DNA of 62,202 nucleotides. Origin: Bacteroidales bacterium UBA6248. Lineage in GTDB: Bacteria > Bacteroidota > Bacteroidia > Bacteroidales > Lentimicrobiaceae. Both the position numbers and the translations under genes were made by a program. Shown here one piece after another: positions 53,428 to 62,202 of this stretch (position 1 is the first letter of the stretch; each line of letters opens with the position of its first letter). Where the stretch lies: NCBI GenBank assembly GCA_002441345.1, contig DJVU01000089.1:30423-92624 (forward strand), read 5' to 3'. The notes under the pieces were generated by a model, which worked only from the letters and a program-made list of their open reading frames with translations, ran no database searches and had not been told where the DNA came from.

Positions 53428-54693
53428 GTGAAACGATCTGTTTTTACTGCTTCTCTGTTGATTGCGGTTTTTGGTCCGTTCTGTGCTGCTGCACAAATTT
53501 CCGGATGTACCGATGCCCGTGCCTCTAATTTTAACCCCGATGCCGGCATTAACGATGGCTCGTGTTCCTATCCGGTTACCAAAGCCAGATTTGAAGTTAT
53601 CGTAAAGGAACTTCCGGAAGCCGTTGAGGAGACTTCCGGGCTGATCTTCTGGAATGGCGGTTTGTGGACGCATAACGACAGCTTCAACGACCCCGTGCTT
53701 TCGAAACTTGATACCCTTTCGGGGATGGTAATGCAGACTATAACTCTTTCAGGGGCTGAAAATTTTGACTGGGAAGATATAGCGCAGGACGAAAACTTTA
53801 TCTATATAGGCGACTTTGGCAATAATCTTGGCAATCGCAAAAATCTGGTTATCTACAAAATAAACAAGAAGGATATCCCGGAAACGGGAGATGTAAGCGT
53901 ACCGGCCGAAGTAATCCGATTCGGCTATGCCGATCAAACGGGCTTTGAAAAGGCTAACCGGAACAACGATTACGACTGCGAAGCCATGATATCGGCGGGC
54001 GACAGCCTTTTTCTCTTTTCAAAGAACTGGGTTAATCAGAAAACCCGCATGTATGCCGTGCCGAAAATCCCCGGCGAATATCTGGTGCATCCTCTGGCAG
54101 AAATGGATACGGATGGTATGGTTACAGGAGCAGATATTAACGAAAAAGGTGAGCTGGTATTTATCGGGTATAAAAACTATCAGCCATTTGTCTGGCTTCT
54201 TTTCGATTATCCGGGTACAAATTTTTTTAGCGGGAATAAGCGACGAATAACCCTTCCGGGAACCAAAGGGCTTCAAACCGAAGGTATCTGTCATAAGCCT
54301 CACGGCCATCTGTGGATTACAGCGGAGCGAACGCCTGTTGGCCCTGCCAGGCTGTACAGCATGTATGCGGGAGCATGGTTGTCTGCCCCCGGCCTTGATA
54401 CTGTGGAAGATGTTGCCGTAATGGCTGAACCAGCCCTTATCGTTTTTCCCGACCCGGCTGATGATACGTTTGTCGTTCATCTGGAGGCACCATGCCCGCA
54501 ACCGCTTCTTACTGCCGAAGTATATGCTATGGACGGCAGACTGATACAGAGCGACCGTTACGAAGTGCATGACTGCTGCATCCGGCTGGCGGCCGGAGGA
54601 CTTGGTTACGGATTGTTTCAGGTGAAGCTTTTTGCCGACGGGGCAAGCATTGCATCCAGGCTGCTGATAAACGGATTTAACAAGCAGCCGTAG
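53428..54693 (+). CDS. Secreted beta-propeller-like protein with T9SS sorting domain
   Basis: A 421-residue protein with a GTG start and a signal peptide ending CAAAQ. The mature N-terminus has a calcium-binding-type motif GCTDARASNFNPDAGINDGS, widespread in secreted Bacteroidota proteins. The middle (about 60-330) has repeated WEDIA, FIYIGDFGNN, DYDCEAM and LWITAERTP elements like a beta-propeller. The last ~80 residues (VFPDPADDTFVVHL, VYAMDGRLIQS) look like a type A T9SS sorting domain, somewhat degenerate. Function is unknown. Confidence 0.75.
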   Translation: MKRSVFTASLLIAVFGPFCAAAQISGCTDARASNFNPDAGINDGSCSYPVTKARFEVIVKELPEAVEETSGLIFWNGGLWTHNDSFNDPVLSKLDTLSGMVMQTITLSGAENFDWEDIAQDENFIYIGDFGNNLGNRKNLVIYKINKKDIPETGDVSVPAEVIRFGYADQTGFEKANRNNDYDCEAMISAGDSLFLFSKNWVNQKTRMYAVPKIPGEYLVHPLAEMDTDGMVTGADINEKGELVFIGYKNYQPFVWLLFDYPGTNFFSGNKRRITLPGTKGLQTEGICHKPHGHLWITAERTPVGPARLYSMYAGAWLSAPGLDTVEDVAVMAEPALIVFPDPADDTFVVHLEAPCPQPLLTAEVYAMDGRLIQSDRYEVHDCCIRLAAGGLGYGLFQVKLFADGASIASRLLINGFNKQP

Positions 54694-54748
54694 CCGGCTT
54701 GTATAATGTTTCGGAGCAAACAGCGTTAGTATTTTTTAACCGGATTAT

Positions 54749-56662
54749 ATGAAGCGTTTCTGGATTCTGTTACTGAGTATTCTGGTGCTTTTGGCTGATG
54801 TGAAGGCACAGGGTCAGAAAGAAAGCCGGGAGATGAAATTTCACCGGAAGGCTATCGATTATTACCACGCCTCAGCTTTTGATGAAGCCCTGGCAGAGGT
54901 GCAGAAAGCGCTGAGGGCTAATCCCGGACACATAGAGTCGTGGCTGCTGGCAGGCGATATTCATAACCTGAGAGGAGATGCCGTGCAGGCTATGGAAAGC
55001 TATTCCCGGGCCATAAGCATAGATGCCGATTTTTTTCCTCCAGCATGGTATATTCTGGCAAATCTTCAGTTCAGCAACCGCCGGTATGCCGAAGCCATTG
55101 TCAGTTACCGGAACTATCTGAGAAACCCGGATGTAAAGCCTGCCGAACGCAGGCGTGCAGAGAAAAATACCGAATTAGCGGAGTTTCGGATTCACGCGAT
55201 GGAGAACCCCGTAGCATTTGAACCAGTAAACCTGGGGCCTGCCGTGAATACTGCCGGATACGAATTTGTCAATTACCTGAGTGCTGACGGCGAATACCTG
55301 TTTTTTACCCGCAGAACGCCCACAGGTCAGCGTCGCGATGAGGATTTTTACGTTTCCATCCGCGAAAGCGATACTACCTGGCGAACTGCAACAGAACTCG
55401 GTCATCCGGTTAATACTCCGGGGGATGAGGGTGCCATGTGCCTTTCGCCTGACGGACAGCTGTTATTCTTTGCTGCCTGCAACCGACCTCAGGGTTACGG
55501 CAGTTGTGATATTTATATGTCGCGCAAAGCAGGAGACCACTGGAGTGAGCCGGAAAATATGGGTCCGGCCATCAATACCCGGTACTGGGAATCCCAGCCG
55601 GCCTTCTCGCCCGACGGCAGAACCCTTTATTTTGTGAGTAACCGGCCAGGAGGTTACGGTGGCAGCGACATATGGATAAGCACGCTTCAGCCCGGTGGAT
55701 CGTGGTCGGAAGCTGTTGTTGCACCCGAACGTATCAATACTCCCGAAGCGGAGCGTGGTCCTTTTGTGCATCCCGACGGGCAAACCCTTTATTTTTCATC
55801 CAAAGGACATCCCGGCATGGGAGAAGGCGATATATTCTTCAGCCGTTTTGATCCCGATACAGGCTGGTCTGAGCCTCAAAATCTTGGTTATCCGGTAAAT
55901 ACCGAAGCCGATGAAGTAACGCTGGTGGTCGATCATCAGGGCAAATATGCCTATATCTCTTCGGCAGCAGAAGGGGGATTCGGTCTGCAGGACATTTATC
56001 GCTTCCTCCTTCCGGATCACGCACGGCCTCTGCCGCTTACCTATATGAAGGGCGTTGTAACCGACAGCATAACCGGAAAGAAACTGGGAGCCGACTTCGT
56101 GCTGAATGATCTGGAAACCGGCAGGGAAGTGGTTCGTTCGCGCTCGAATGCTGCAACGGGCGAATTTCTGGTTAGTATCCCGGCAGGAAAGGCCTATGCT
56201 CTTGCCGTGGAAAGATCCGGTTACCTGTTTTATTCCGCTCATTTCATGGTTGAAGGTGAAGCCGGAATCAACAGGCCATTTCTGCGCGATGTTAAAATGA
56301 AGCCGCTCATACCGGATGAAGTTACCGTGCTGCATAATGTGTTTTTTGAAACCGACAGTTCCCGTCTGCTTCCCGAATCGGTGACCGAACTGGAACGGCT
56401 TTCGGAATTCCTTACGAAAAATCCCGGAGTATCGGTTGAGATCAGCGGACATACCGACAACACCGGATCGCCGGAGTACAATCGTACCCTCAGTGAGCGC
56501 AGAGCTGCTTCGGTATACGGTTACCTGCTGAAAAAAGGCATCCCCTCACGCCGTCTTGCCTATAAAGGTTACGGTGCCGACCGACCCGTATCCGGAAACG
56601 ATACCCCTCAGGGACGGGCACTTAACCGCAGGACTGAGTTCAGGATTTCAGGAATTGAGTAG
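54749..56662 (+). CDS. PorE-like OmpA-family protein (TPR, five PD40 blades, CRD, OmpA domain)
   Basis: A 637-residue periplasmic protein with a signal peptide ending VKAQ. The architecture is TPR repeats (about 30-130), five PD40/WD40-like blades (170-420, each with an SPDGxxLYF-type strand), a carboxypeptidase-regulatory-like domain (430-515) and a C-terminal OmpA domain (525-637, ISGHTDNTGSPEYN and LSERRAASVYGYL) that binds peptidoglycan. This is the domain order of PorE, which anchors the T9SS to the wall. PorE of Porphyromonas is a lipoprotein, whereas this signal has no lipobox Cys, so it may be a paralogue. Confidence 0.85.
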   Translation: MKRFWILLLSILVLLADVKAQGQKESREMKFHRKAIDYYHASAFDEALAEVQKALRANPGHIESWLLAGDIHNLRGDAVQAMESYSRAISIDADFFPPAWYILANLQFSNRRYAEAIVSYRNYLRNPDVKPAERRRAEKNTELAEFRIHAMENPVAFEPVNLGPAVNTAGYEFVNYLSADGEYLFFTRRTPTGQRRDEDFYVSIRESDTTWRTATELGHPVNTPGDEGAMCLSPDGQLLFFAACNRPQGYGSCDIYMSRKAGDHWSEPENMGPAINTRYWESQPAFSPDGRTLYFVSNRPGGYGGSDIWISTLQPGGSWSEAVVAPERINTPEAERGPFVHPDGQTLYFSSKGHPGMGEGDIFFSRFDPDTGWSEPQNLGYPVNTEADEVTLVVDHQGKYAYISSAAEGGFGLQDIYRFLLPDHARPLPLTYMKGVVTDSITGKKLGADFVLNDLETGREVVRSRSNAATGEFLVSIPAGKAYALAVERSGYLFYSAHFMVEGEAGINRPFLRDVKMKPLIPDEVTVLHNVFFETDSSRLLPESVTELERLSEFLTKNPGVSVEISGHTDNTGSPEYNRTLSERRAASVYGYLLKKGIPSRRLAYKGYGADRPVSGNDTPQGRALNRRTEFRISGIE

Positions 56663-56787
56663 TCGGTAAAGCCAGGATTAAGTCCGTGTTTGTTTTAATA
56701 TACCGGGTTTGGCAATTCCGGTGCGCACTAAAAAAGTATGTGTTGTAAAGATTAGAAAATCACTGCTCTTCATTCACCGGACTGTAG

Positions 56788-56795
56788 TATTTTTG
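56788..56795 (+). promoter_or_regulatory. -7 box upstream of the 881-residue protein gene
   Basis: TATTTTTG followed by CATCC matches TAnnTTTG, 24 bases before the ATG at 56819. Confidence 0.5.
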
Positions 56796-56818
56796 CATCC
56801 CATACTTCACACGTTCTC

Positions 56819-59464
56819 ATGCTCCGTAACCTCGCTGTCTTACTGCTGTTTCTGCAAATTTCCACCCTGCTGGCCGGGCAGGAAATCTATTCTGCTGGCC
56901 GTGAAGGAAGCTGGAAGTTCAATTACGCACCGCAATCGCCGAATCGTTACACAAACCAGATCATCAATCAGATGGCTCTGGCAAACAGGAAAATTCCGGA
57001 GAAAACATCGTTTTCCTTTCATTTTTCGTATCGTATAAGCCTTGCTTACGATCGCGACGCCCGATTGCACATACAACTCCGTCTTACGCCCGCTGCGGCA
57101 ACGGGCGATGTCAGGGTGAGCCATTTCGATGTTTCGGATATTCTTGTTCCGGGAAATGCTTCGTTTTACTGTGCAGTACAGCATCCGCTGGACGGGGAGA
57201 GGTTTCGTACCCCTGAATCTGTATTTTCACTCGATACGCTGATTCGGGGAGCGCTTGTTGCATCGCTTCCGGATTCTCTGTGGCGCGAAGGCTCCTCGAT
57301 AGTTGTGGTATTTACATCCTTTGGCTTTGATCAGAACTCCTATTCCAGGGCAGAACGGGAATTGTATTATATCCGCGATTACGAGGCTGCCGGTGCTCTG
57401 GCCGATACCCTCGATCAACGATTGCGTAAAGCCAGGACCTCCCGTCACCAAATTCCTGAGGCGTTCGCTCTTGTTGTAACGTCGCGCAAAATGGTGAACC
57501 TCCTGGGCGAGGCCTCCCGCTGGCGTTCAGCCATTGTTCCGGGAAGCGATCCGCTGAACCTTGCCCGCCGCCGTGATATTGCGGAGTATAAAACGAATGA
57601 ACTGCAGACCTATCTTTCGGACAAGGGGATTAATCCGTCGCTGACAGGCAATGGATACAAGAGAATGGCAGAAGCATTCGGCAGTGCTATACGCGATGCC
57701 CTGAGCCTTTCGCAAAAGGTGGATTATTACAGCAGTCCCTTTTTCTACCGCCTTTATTCCAATGGTATTTCAGCTGCGGAAATGGCCTCGGTGAAAAAGT
57801 ACATGGATGGCTTTATGCGAAAAAAGGGTTTTAAGGACTGGGACGTTTCTCTTTTATCGCGCGAGATAAATGGGGAGTATTTAAAGCTGGCCGGTGAACT
57901 GATGGTTGCCGACCGCTACGTGGAAGCCATTGATTTGCTGGTAGCTGCCGGCCGCTTTGCCGGGGCAAATCCTTTTTCCATGGTTCCGGATACGCTCGCA
58001 AAGCGCCTGATTGAAGCCCGCAACGGTCTTACCTCTTCCTATGTGCGGGTTGTTAAGAAAGCACTGAAAAACAACCTTACGGTTATCGCGGAGAAATATC
58101 TCAACGAAGCGGGGCAATACGCCGGGAAATACGGCATTGCCGGCATGGACGACAATGGACTCCCGGCCCTTTGCCAGGAAGTGGTCGATCTGCATGTCGG
58201 AAATGCTATCGCTTCGCTGTCCAGAAATAATTACAGGTCTGCACTGGGAAGTCTCGAAAAGGCATGGTCGCTGGCTCTGCAATATCCTGGGATAAAAACC
58301 GGTCACGAATATTCTTCTGCATTGCAGCGTGCCGCAGGAGGTGTGTTTAAACAATCCCTGATGCAGGTGGAGGGCCATCTTAAAAACAGGGATTACCGCC
58401 TTGCTGAACCGGCTCTCGATCAGGCTCTGGCATTTGCGTCGCAGTATGAGACCTTCCAGCCAGACCTTACGGCAGTCGACAGTCTGCGCAAGCAGATTGC
58501 CGGATTGAAATACCACGATCTCCTGGAACAGGCCCGTCTGGAAAAAATTAACCATAACAGGCCTCAGGCTGTGGATATTCTTCTGGAGGCTGCTTTGCTC
58601 GAACGTACCGCCAGCCTTGAAACTTCCGTCCTTTTTGATACGCTGGTATCGGTATGTGCACTGCCTTTTATCAACGAACTGTACTCTCAGGGCAGGCTCA
58701 AGCTATGGGCAGGAGAGCCTCTGGAGGCCATTCAGTTGTCGGATAATGCATACCTTATTTCGTACAACCTCGGCATCAGCCATCTGGCTTCACTCAGCGA
58801 ACAGCGAAGAAATCTGGACCTTATGGCCGATGAAATGCTTTGCAGCAGAGTAAAGGGTGAACTGGAATCGATGATAGAACGCGTGGATGGTCTCTTCGCA
58901 GCCAACCAGTTCAGCCATGCCTCGGCTCTGGTGATGGAAACCCGTGAGCTGATTTACAGCAGGTCATACTGCGGGCTGACAACACGGGAACTAAACCGGG
59001 TGCTGGATACATACCGGATTCCCGTTAGATGGAACGATCAGCATACCCGCGCTCTCGACCTGATAGCCTCCGGAGATTATACCGAAGGCATCGCGCTGCT
59101 GCAGGAATCTGAAGCCCTGTTTTCGCATTACCGCCTCGATACGCTGGGCCTTGCCGGATCCGGACTCTTTGAGATAGCCTACGAATCGGGAAGTACTTCC
59201 CTTCTTATGTATGCCTCCGGTTATTATATCGCACGCCGGAAACCCGATCATGCGCTTGCTTTGCTTGAAAAGCTGAGGCTGTCGGGTGCCGGTGAAACAG
59301 AGGCATCCGGATTGCAGGAAAGCCTGGCCCGCGAACTTGCTGCACGCGACCTCAGGGAAGCCGGAAGCATAAACGTGAAAGACATGATCCGTATCTATAC
59401 GGGGAATTCCAGATGGTACCGCCGCTTTGCGGATGTGTACCGCTTTCATGCTGCCCAACCCTGA
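56819..59464 (+). CDS. Large secreted helical-repeat protein of unknown function
   Basis: An 881-residue protein with a signal peptide (MLRNLAVLLLFLQISTLLAG). Residues ~25-160 are beta-rich (FSFHFSYRISLAYDRDARLHI). From about 180 on it is almost wholly helical, in repeats like TPR/SEL1 units (YVEAIDLLVAAGRFAGANPF, NYRSALGSLEKAWSLALQYP, DYRLAEPALDQALAFASQYE). I do not recognise a family. It follows the PorE-like gene by 156 bases but has its own -7 box. A periplasmic scaffold role is conceivable but unsupported. Confidence 0.7.
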   Translation: MLRNLAVLLLFLQISTLLAGQEIYSAGREGSWKFNYAPQSPNRYTNQIINQMALANRKIPEKTSFSFHFSYRISLAYDRDARLHIQLRLTPAAATGDVRVSHFDVSDILVPGNASFYCAVQHPLDGERFRTPESVFSLDTLIRGALVASLPDSLWREGSSIVVVFTSFGFDQNSYSRAERELYYIRDYEAAGALADTLDQRLRKARTSRHQIPEAFALVVTSRKMVNLLGEASRWRSAIVPGSDPLNLARRRDIAEYKTNELQTYLSDKGINPSLTGNGYKRMAEAFGSAIRDALSLSQKVDYYSSPFFYRLYSNGISAAEMASVKKYMDGFMRKKGFKDWDVSLLSREINGEYLKLAGELMVADRYVEAIDLLVAAGRFAGANPFSMVPDTLAKRLIEARNGLTSSYVRVVKKALKNNLTVIAEKYLNEAGQYAGKYGIAGMDDNGLPALCQEVVDLHVGNAIASLSRNNYRSALGSLEKAWSLALQYPGIKTGHEYSSALQRAAGGVFKQSLMQVEGHLKNRDYRLAEPALDQALAFASQYETFQPDLTAVDSLRKQIAGLKYHDLLEQARLEKINHNRPQAVDILLEAALLERTASLETSVLFDTLVSVCALPFINELYSQGRLKLWAGEPLEAIQLSDNAYLISYNLGISHLASLSEQRRNLDLMADEMLCSRVKGELESMIERVDGLFAANQFSHASALVMETRELIYSRSYCGLTTRELNRVLDTYRIPVRWNDQHTRALDLIASGDYTEGIALLQESEALFSHYRLDTLGLAGSGLFEIAYESGSTSLLMYASGYYIARRKPDHALALLEKLRLSGAGETEASGLQESLARELAARDLREAGSINVKDMIRIYTGNSRWYRRFADVYRFHAAQP

Positions 59465-59601
59465 AGCCGGCCGGGGTAATCAAATTTCTTTGGTTCCGCG
59501 GATTATTTATTCGGTACTCTATATTTTATTATAAATCAATGATATATATTTGGACGAAGTGTCCTGGACAGGATACGCCTCCTCCTAATTTTGCCTCCGG
59601 G

Positions 59602-59633
59602 TTTGCGCAATCAAATTAAAACTTGTAGGTTTG
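59602..59633 (+). promoter_or_regulatory. Promoter of pepE
   Basis: A -33 TTTG (59602-59605) and a -7 TAGGTTTG (59626-59633) are 20 bases apart, a full consensus match. A second -7-like box TAATTTTG lies at 59586-59593 and might be a weaker upstream start. Confidence 0.7.
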
Positions 59634-59689
59634 AATCCGGAAAACGATTTTTACAATTATAAAACTGCTAAAATTTAACATGTACAGAT

Positions 59690-60403
59690 ATGAAACTTCT
59701 TTTAATCAGTAACTCCACGAATCCGGGCGAAGAATACCTGGGCTGGCCGAGACAGGATATTTCAAACTTCCTGAAAAATACAGGCGTAAAACGAATTCTT
59801 TTTATTCCTTTTGCAGGTGTTACCCTTACCTGGGATAATTACGAGGCAAGGGTAAAGGCTGTTTTCAGTACCCTTGGTTTTGATCTCTATTCCATTCATC
59901 GCGAAAGCGACCCCATCCGTGCCGTTGTTGAAGCCGAAGCCATTGCAGTAGGAGGGGGGAATACTTTTAACCTGGTAAGGGAACTGCAACGTACCGGTCT
60001 GATGCAGGCAATCAGGGAGCGTGTTCTGGCAGGTGTCCCATACATGGGATGGAGTGCCGGGTCAAACGTTGCCTGTCCTACGCTTCGCACCACCAACGAT
60101 ATGCCCATCGTTGAACCGGACAGCTTCAACTGCATGAATCTGGTTCCTTTTCAGATCAATCCGCATTACCTGGATGCTCATCCCGAAGGACACGGCGGAG
60201 AAACGCGCGAACAACGGATTGAAGAGTTTATCACCGCCAATCCCGGTGTTTATGTGGCAGGACTCAGAGAAGCAACTTCTTTGCAGTACACCGATGGCAA
60301 CCTCAGCCTCATAGGGAAACACCCGATGCGTGTTTTCCGCTATGGAACCGTGCCCCGGGAGGTGCAACCCGGATCTTCGGTCGATTTTCTTATGATTGAA
60401 TAA
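59690..60403 (+). CDS. pepE: Dipeptidase E (peptidase family S51)
   Basis: A 237-residue cytoplasmic serine peptidase that cleaves Asp-X dipeptides. The nucleophile is Ser122 in MGWSAGSNVA, and GGGNTFNLVRELQ and INPHYLDAHPEG are family motifs (the latter carries the probable catalytic His). Length matches Salmonella PepE. It is a single-gene unit with its own promoter and terminator. Confidence 0.94.
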   Translation: MKLLLISNSTNPGEEYLGWPRQDISNFLKNTGVKRILFIPFAGVTLTWDNYEARVKAVFSTLGFDLYSIHRESDPIRAVVEAEAIAVGGGNTFNLVRELQRTGLMQAIRERVLAGVPYMGWSAGSNVACPTLRTTNDMPIVEPDSFNCMNLVPFQINPHYLDAHPEGHGGETREQRIEEFITANPGVYVAGLREATSLQYTDGNLSLIGKHPMRVFRYGTVPREVQPGSSVDFLMIE

Positions 60404-60470
60404 AACCGGATATTGCTGACCTCGCCGTCATTATAGTGGCGGTAAGTCCGGTGTCTGTGTAAAAGCTTAC

Positions 60471-60510
60471 AAAAGGCTGTCATCATTTTCCTGTGAGTCA
60501 GCCTTTTTTT
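60471..60510 (+). terminator. Rho-independent terminator after pepE
   Basis: AAAAGGCTG (60471-60479) pairs with CAGCCTTTT (60499-60507), with a further inner TCA/TGA pairing, and the T run continues to 60510. Confidence 0.8.
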
Positions 60511-60583
60511 ATTGTTTCTCAGGTGCGGCAGAAAAATATCATCCGGGGTACACAGCCTCCGGAAATACCGGAAATGCCAGATT

Positions 60584-60614
60584 AAAAAAAAGAGCCTCCC
60601 CGAAGGAAGGCTCT
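60584..60614 (-). terminator. Rho-independent terminator of the T9SS adhesin gene
   Basis: AGAGCCT (60591-60597) pairs with AGGCTCT (60608-60614), with an inner CC/GG pair and a CGAA loop. The A run at 60584-60590 is a T run on the minus strand. It lies 24 bases after the adhesin stop codon. Confidence 0.8.
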
Positions 60615-60637
60615 GTGAAAAAGTTACAATGATTTGC

Positions 60638-62202
60638 TTAATGCATCCGTATGATTTTTTCGTATCTGACGGCATTGGAAGTGCGGATAACGCACAGGAA
60701 CATAGCCTGATTTTCAACGGCCGGAACTTTATAAACTAATGTTTGGGATTTTCCTGAAACCACATCGCCTTCAAAGAGTATTGCAACCTTTCGGCCCTGC
60801 ATATCATATATCTCGGCAGTGGCCCTGGTGTCTTCATAAATCGTGAAGGTGATCTCAGTAGTTTCAATGAAAGGATTGGGAACGATTGTCATTTGAATTT
60901 TCTCAACAACCGTTATTTCCTTCTCTTCATATCCCTTATTTGTATTGCCCGGACCTGCTACAGGAGCTCCATTATAGAAATAGATGAACCGGCACTCATC
61001 CAGGGCGTCGTTTATAATGCCCAAAGCTTCGGTGAGTGAACTTAATGTACAACCAACGTTATTTGCTCCGCCAAGTGCAGCATTTGCTAAATCAAAGATG
61101 TACTGAACGCTCGGTTGCCCGCCATTCAGTTCCATGATACAGGATGGCATAGTGTAATATTCCTCCGTACCAGGTATTGGTTGTGCATCTGAACTGTTAC
61201 AATCTGTAGAAGCCCTTGTGAAGAATGTAGCACTCTGGAATACCAGATCGCCAAGAACGTTGTCTAATCTCAGGTTGAGACCCAGCGTTAAGGTCTGAGC
61301 CAGGAGGTTGTTCATCAGGGTTCCTTGCTTATTGACAAGATCGCCGCAAGTATGAGCTCCGACCGGAAGTGGCTTCGAAGGTCCGCCACCAGGCAGAATG
61401 TCGATAACGCATTGTCCGGCTCCGGTGGGGATGGTATAGGTTCTGTTGCCGAGGCCAAGTACCAGCGGGGTTTCCAGCAGAGTATTGAGCAGTGCCAGTG
61501 TTGAAGAACCATCGCAATACAAGCCGTCAAAATTCCCATAGAATCCCTGGGTCATGGTGCAGTTATCGCAATCCACCCTGATGGTCAGGCAGTAATCCTG
61601 AGACTTGTTTCCGCATTCATCAAGAGCATAATAGCAAACTGTAGTTTCGCTGCCCTGCATAAAGGTATAGTCCTCAGGTGCGCCTTCAAAACCAGGTATA
61701 TAACTGAAGACAGTAACCTCGCTGCAGTTGTCTGTGAATACTACTTCAGGAAGGATTACTTCCTCCTCGCAAGTAAAGGCTACCACAGTTTCCGGGTCTG
61801 AAATAACCGGCGGAGTCAGATCCACGATCCAGATGTAGGTAACGTCGCACGTTGCCGGATTCCCTGTGGCATCCATATACGACACCGTAAATGTTTGTGT
61901 CCGCTGACAGTTTTCTTCAATGATTTCGCCAGGAGTACATGTTGGAGACAAAATGTCGGTGTAACCTTCATTTGAGGCAAACAACAAATCAAGTACATCC
62001 TCACATGTCGGTGGTATTGGATTGCAGCCGAGTGAAATTGATTCATCAGGACAGATGATGTCTACCTCATCATACGTCCAGATGAAGGTAATATAACAGA
62101 ATGCTGTGTTATCGCAATTATCTTCTGCTGAAAGTGTGAAAGTAAGACTATAGATAACTCCATCAAATACTACTGTACCTGCCTGGCAATCGGGAGTCAA
62201 TG
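60638..62202 (-). CDS. Large T9SS-exported adhesin-like protein, N-terminus beyond window
   Basis: The last 520 residues of a secreted protein open to the window edge; there is no real start inside (the first in-frame codon that could serve is a TTG at the edge). Residues ~1-210 hold Cys-rich HYR-like immunoglobulin folds (VDLTPPVISDPE, VFTDNCSEVTVFSY, YYALDECGNKSQDY). A unique domain follows at 215-430, with GFYGNFDGLYCDGS and several Cys. The last ~80 residues are a type A T9SS sorting domain (IVPNPFIETTEITFTIYED, YDMQGRKVAILFEG). It probably acts at the cell surface in attachment. A terminator follows. Confidence 0.82.
   Translation of the reverse strand, partial: LTPDCQAGTVVFDGVIYSLTFTLSAEDNCDNTAFCYITFIWTYDEVDIICPDESISLGCNPIPPTCEDVLDLLFASNEGYTDILSPTCTPGEIIEENCQRTQTFTVSYMDATGNPATCDVTYIWIVDLTPPVISDPETVVAFTCEEEVILPEVVFTDNCSEVTVFSYIPGFEGAPEDYTFMQGSETTVCYYALDECGNKSQDYCLTIRVDCDNCTMTQGFYGNFDGLYCDGSSTLALLNTLLETPLVLGLGNRTYTIPTGAGQCVIDILPGGGPSKPLPVGAHTCGDLVNKQGTLMNNLLAQTLTLGLNLRLDNVLGDLVFQSATFFTRASTDCNSSDAQPIPGTEEYYTMPSCIMELNGGQPSVQYIFDLANAALGGANNVGCTLSSLTEALGIINDALDECRFIYFYNGAPVAGPGNTNKGYEEKEITVVEKIQMTIVPNPFIETTEITFTIYEDTRATAEIYDMQGRKVAILFEGDVVSGKSQTLVYKVPAVENQAMFLCVIRTSNAVRYEKIIRMH

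Noticed and set aside
1..62202. tRNA, rRNA, CRISPR arrays, insertion sequences or prophage
   Set aside because: I looked in all larger gaps on both strands and found no cloverleaf, regular repeat array, transposase or integrase.

Overview
The window comes from a member of the Bacteroidota, most likely a Bacteroidales- or Marinilabiliales-like lineage. The support is phylum-specific: promoter -7 boxes of the form TAnnTTTG in front of many genes, two TonB-dependent receptors with N-terminal carboxypeptidase-regulatory domains, three proteins with T9SS (Por) C-terminal sorting domains, a PorE-like OmpA protein, lipoproteins with weak Shine-Dalgarno signals, DUF4294, and the E-DUF2764-A-B-D-I-K form of the V-type ATPase. 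I saw no insertion sequence, prophage, CRISPR array, tRNA or rRNA. Most of the window looks like ordinary chromosomal backbone with several accessory modules.

Layout. 1-2130: a quinol-dependent nitric oxide reductase (cut by the window edge) behind an NsrR-like Rrf2 regulator, with a perfect 10-bp inverted repeat lying on the regulator's promoter. 2415-8299: transketolase, GMP synthase and a LysM/periplasmic-binding fusion protein. 8342-10834: a zinc-type ABC transporter (znuA-znuC-znuB, minus strand). 11098-19023: a V-type ATPase operon whose K subunit keeps all five sodium ligands known from Enterococcus hirae. 19265-22258: a PAS/GAF hybrid histidine kinase whose receiver has Glu in place of the phosphoacceptor Asp. 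22413-26250: tig-clpP-clpX, with a nested hairpin between clpP and clpX. 26374-26952: DUF4294.

27127-32231: a homogentisate operon (hmgA, hppD, fahA, a flavin reductase-like protein and a SRPBCC protein). 32389-37271 (minus strand): a HmuY/HmuR-like uptake locus in which a TonB receptor sits between two HmuY-like proteins, one a lipoprotein and one a T9SS cargo. 37533-39260: a phenylalanine 4-monooxygenase. Together with the homogentisate operon it covers most of the oxygen-dependent route from phenylalanine to fumarate and acetoacetate, so the organism probably meets oxygen. The aminotransferase and maleylacetoacetate isomerase steps are not encoded here.

39391-50763: glycosyltransferase, miaA, a second TonB receptor with a partner secreted protein, pcm, a Gfo/Idh oxidoreductase, a lipoprotein, a polysaccharide-initiating sugar transferase, a small membrane protein, a LEA14-like lipoprotein and a YdeI-like protein. 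50947-53278: ffh and folD. 53428-62202: a cell-surface group with a T9SS cargo protein, a PorE-like OmpA protein, an 881-residue helical-repeat secreted protein of unknown function, dipeptidase E, and the C-terminal part of a large T9SS-exported adhesin that runs off the window.
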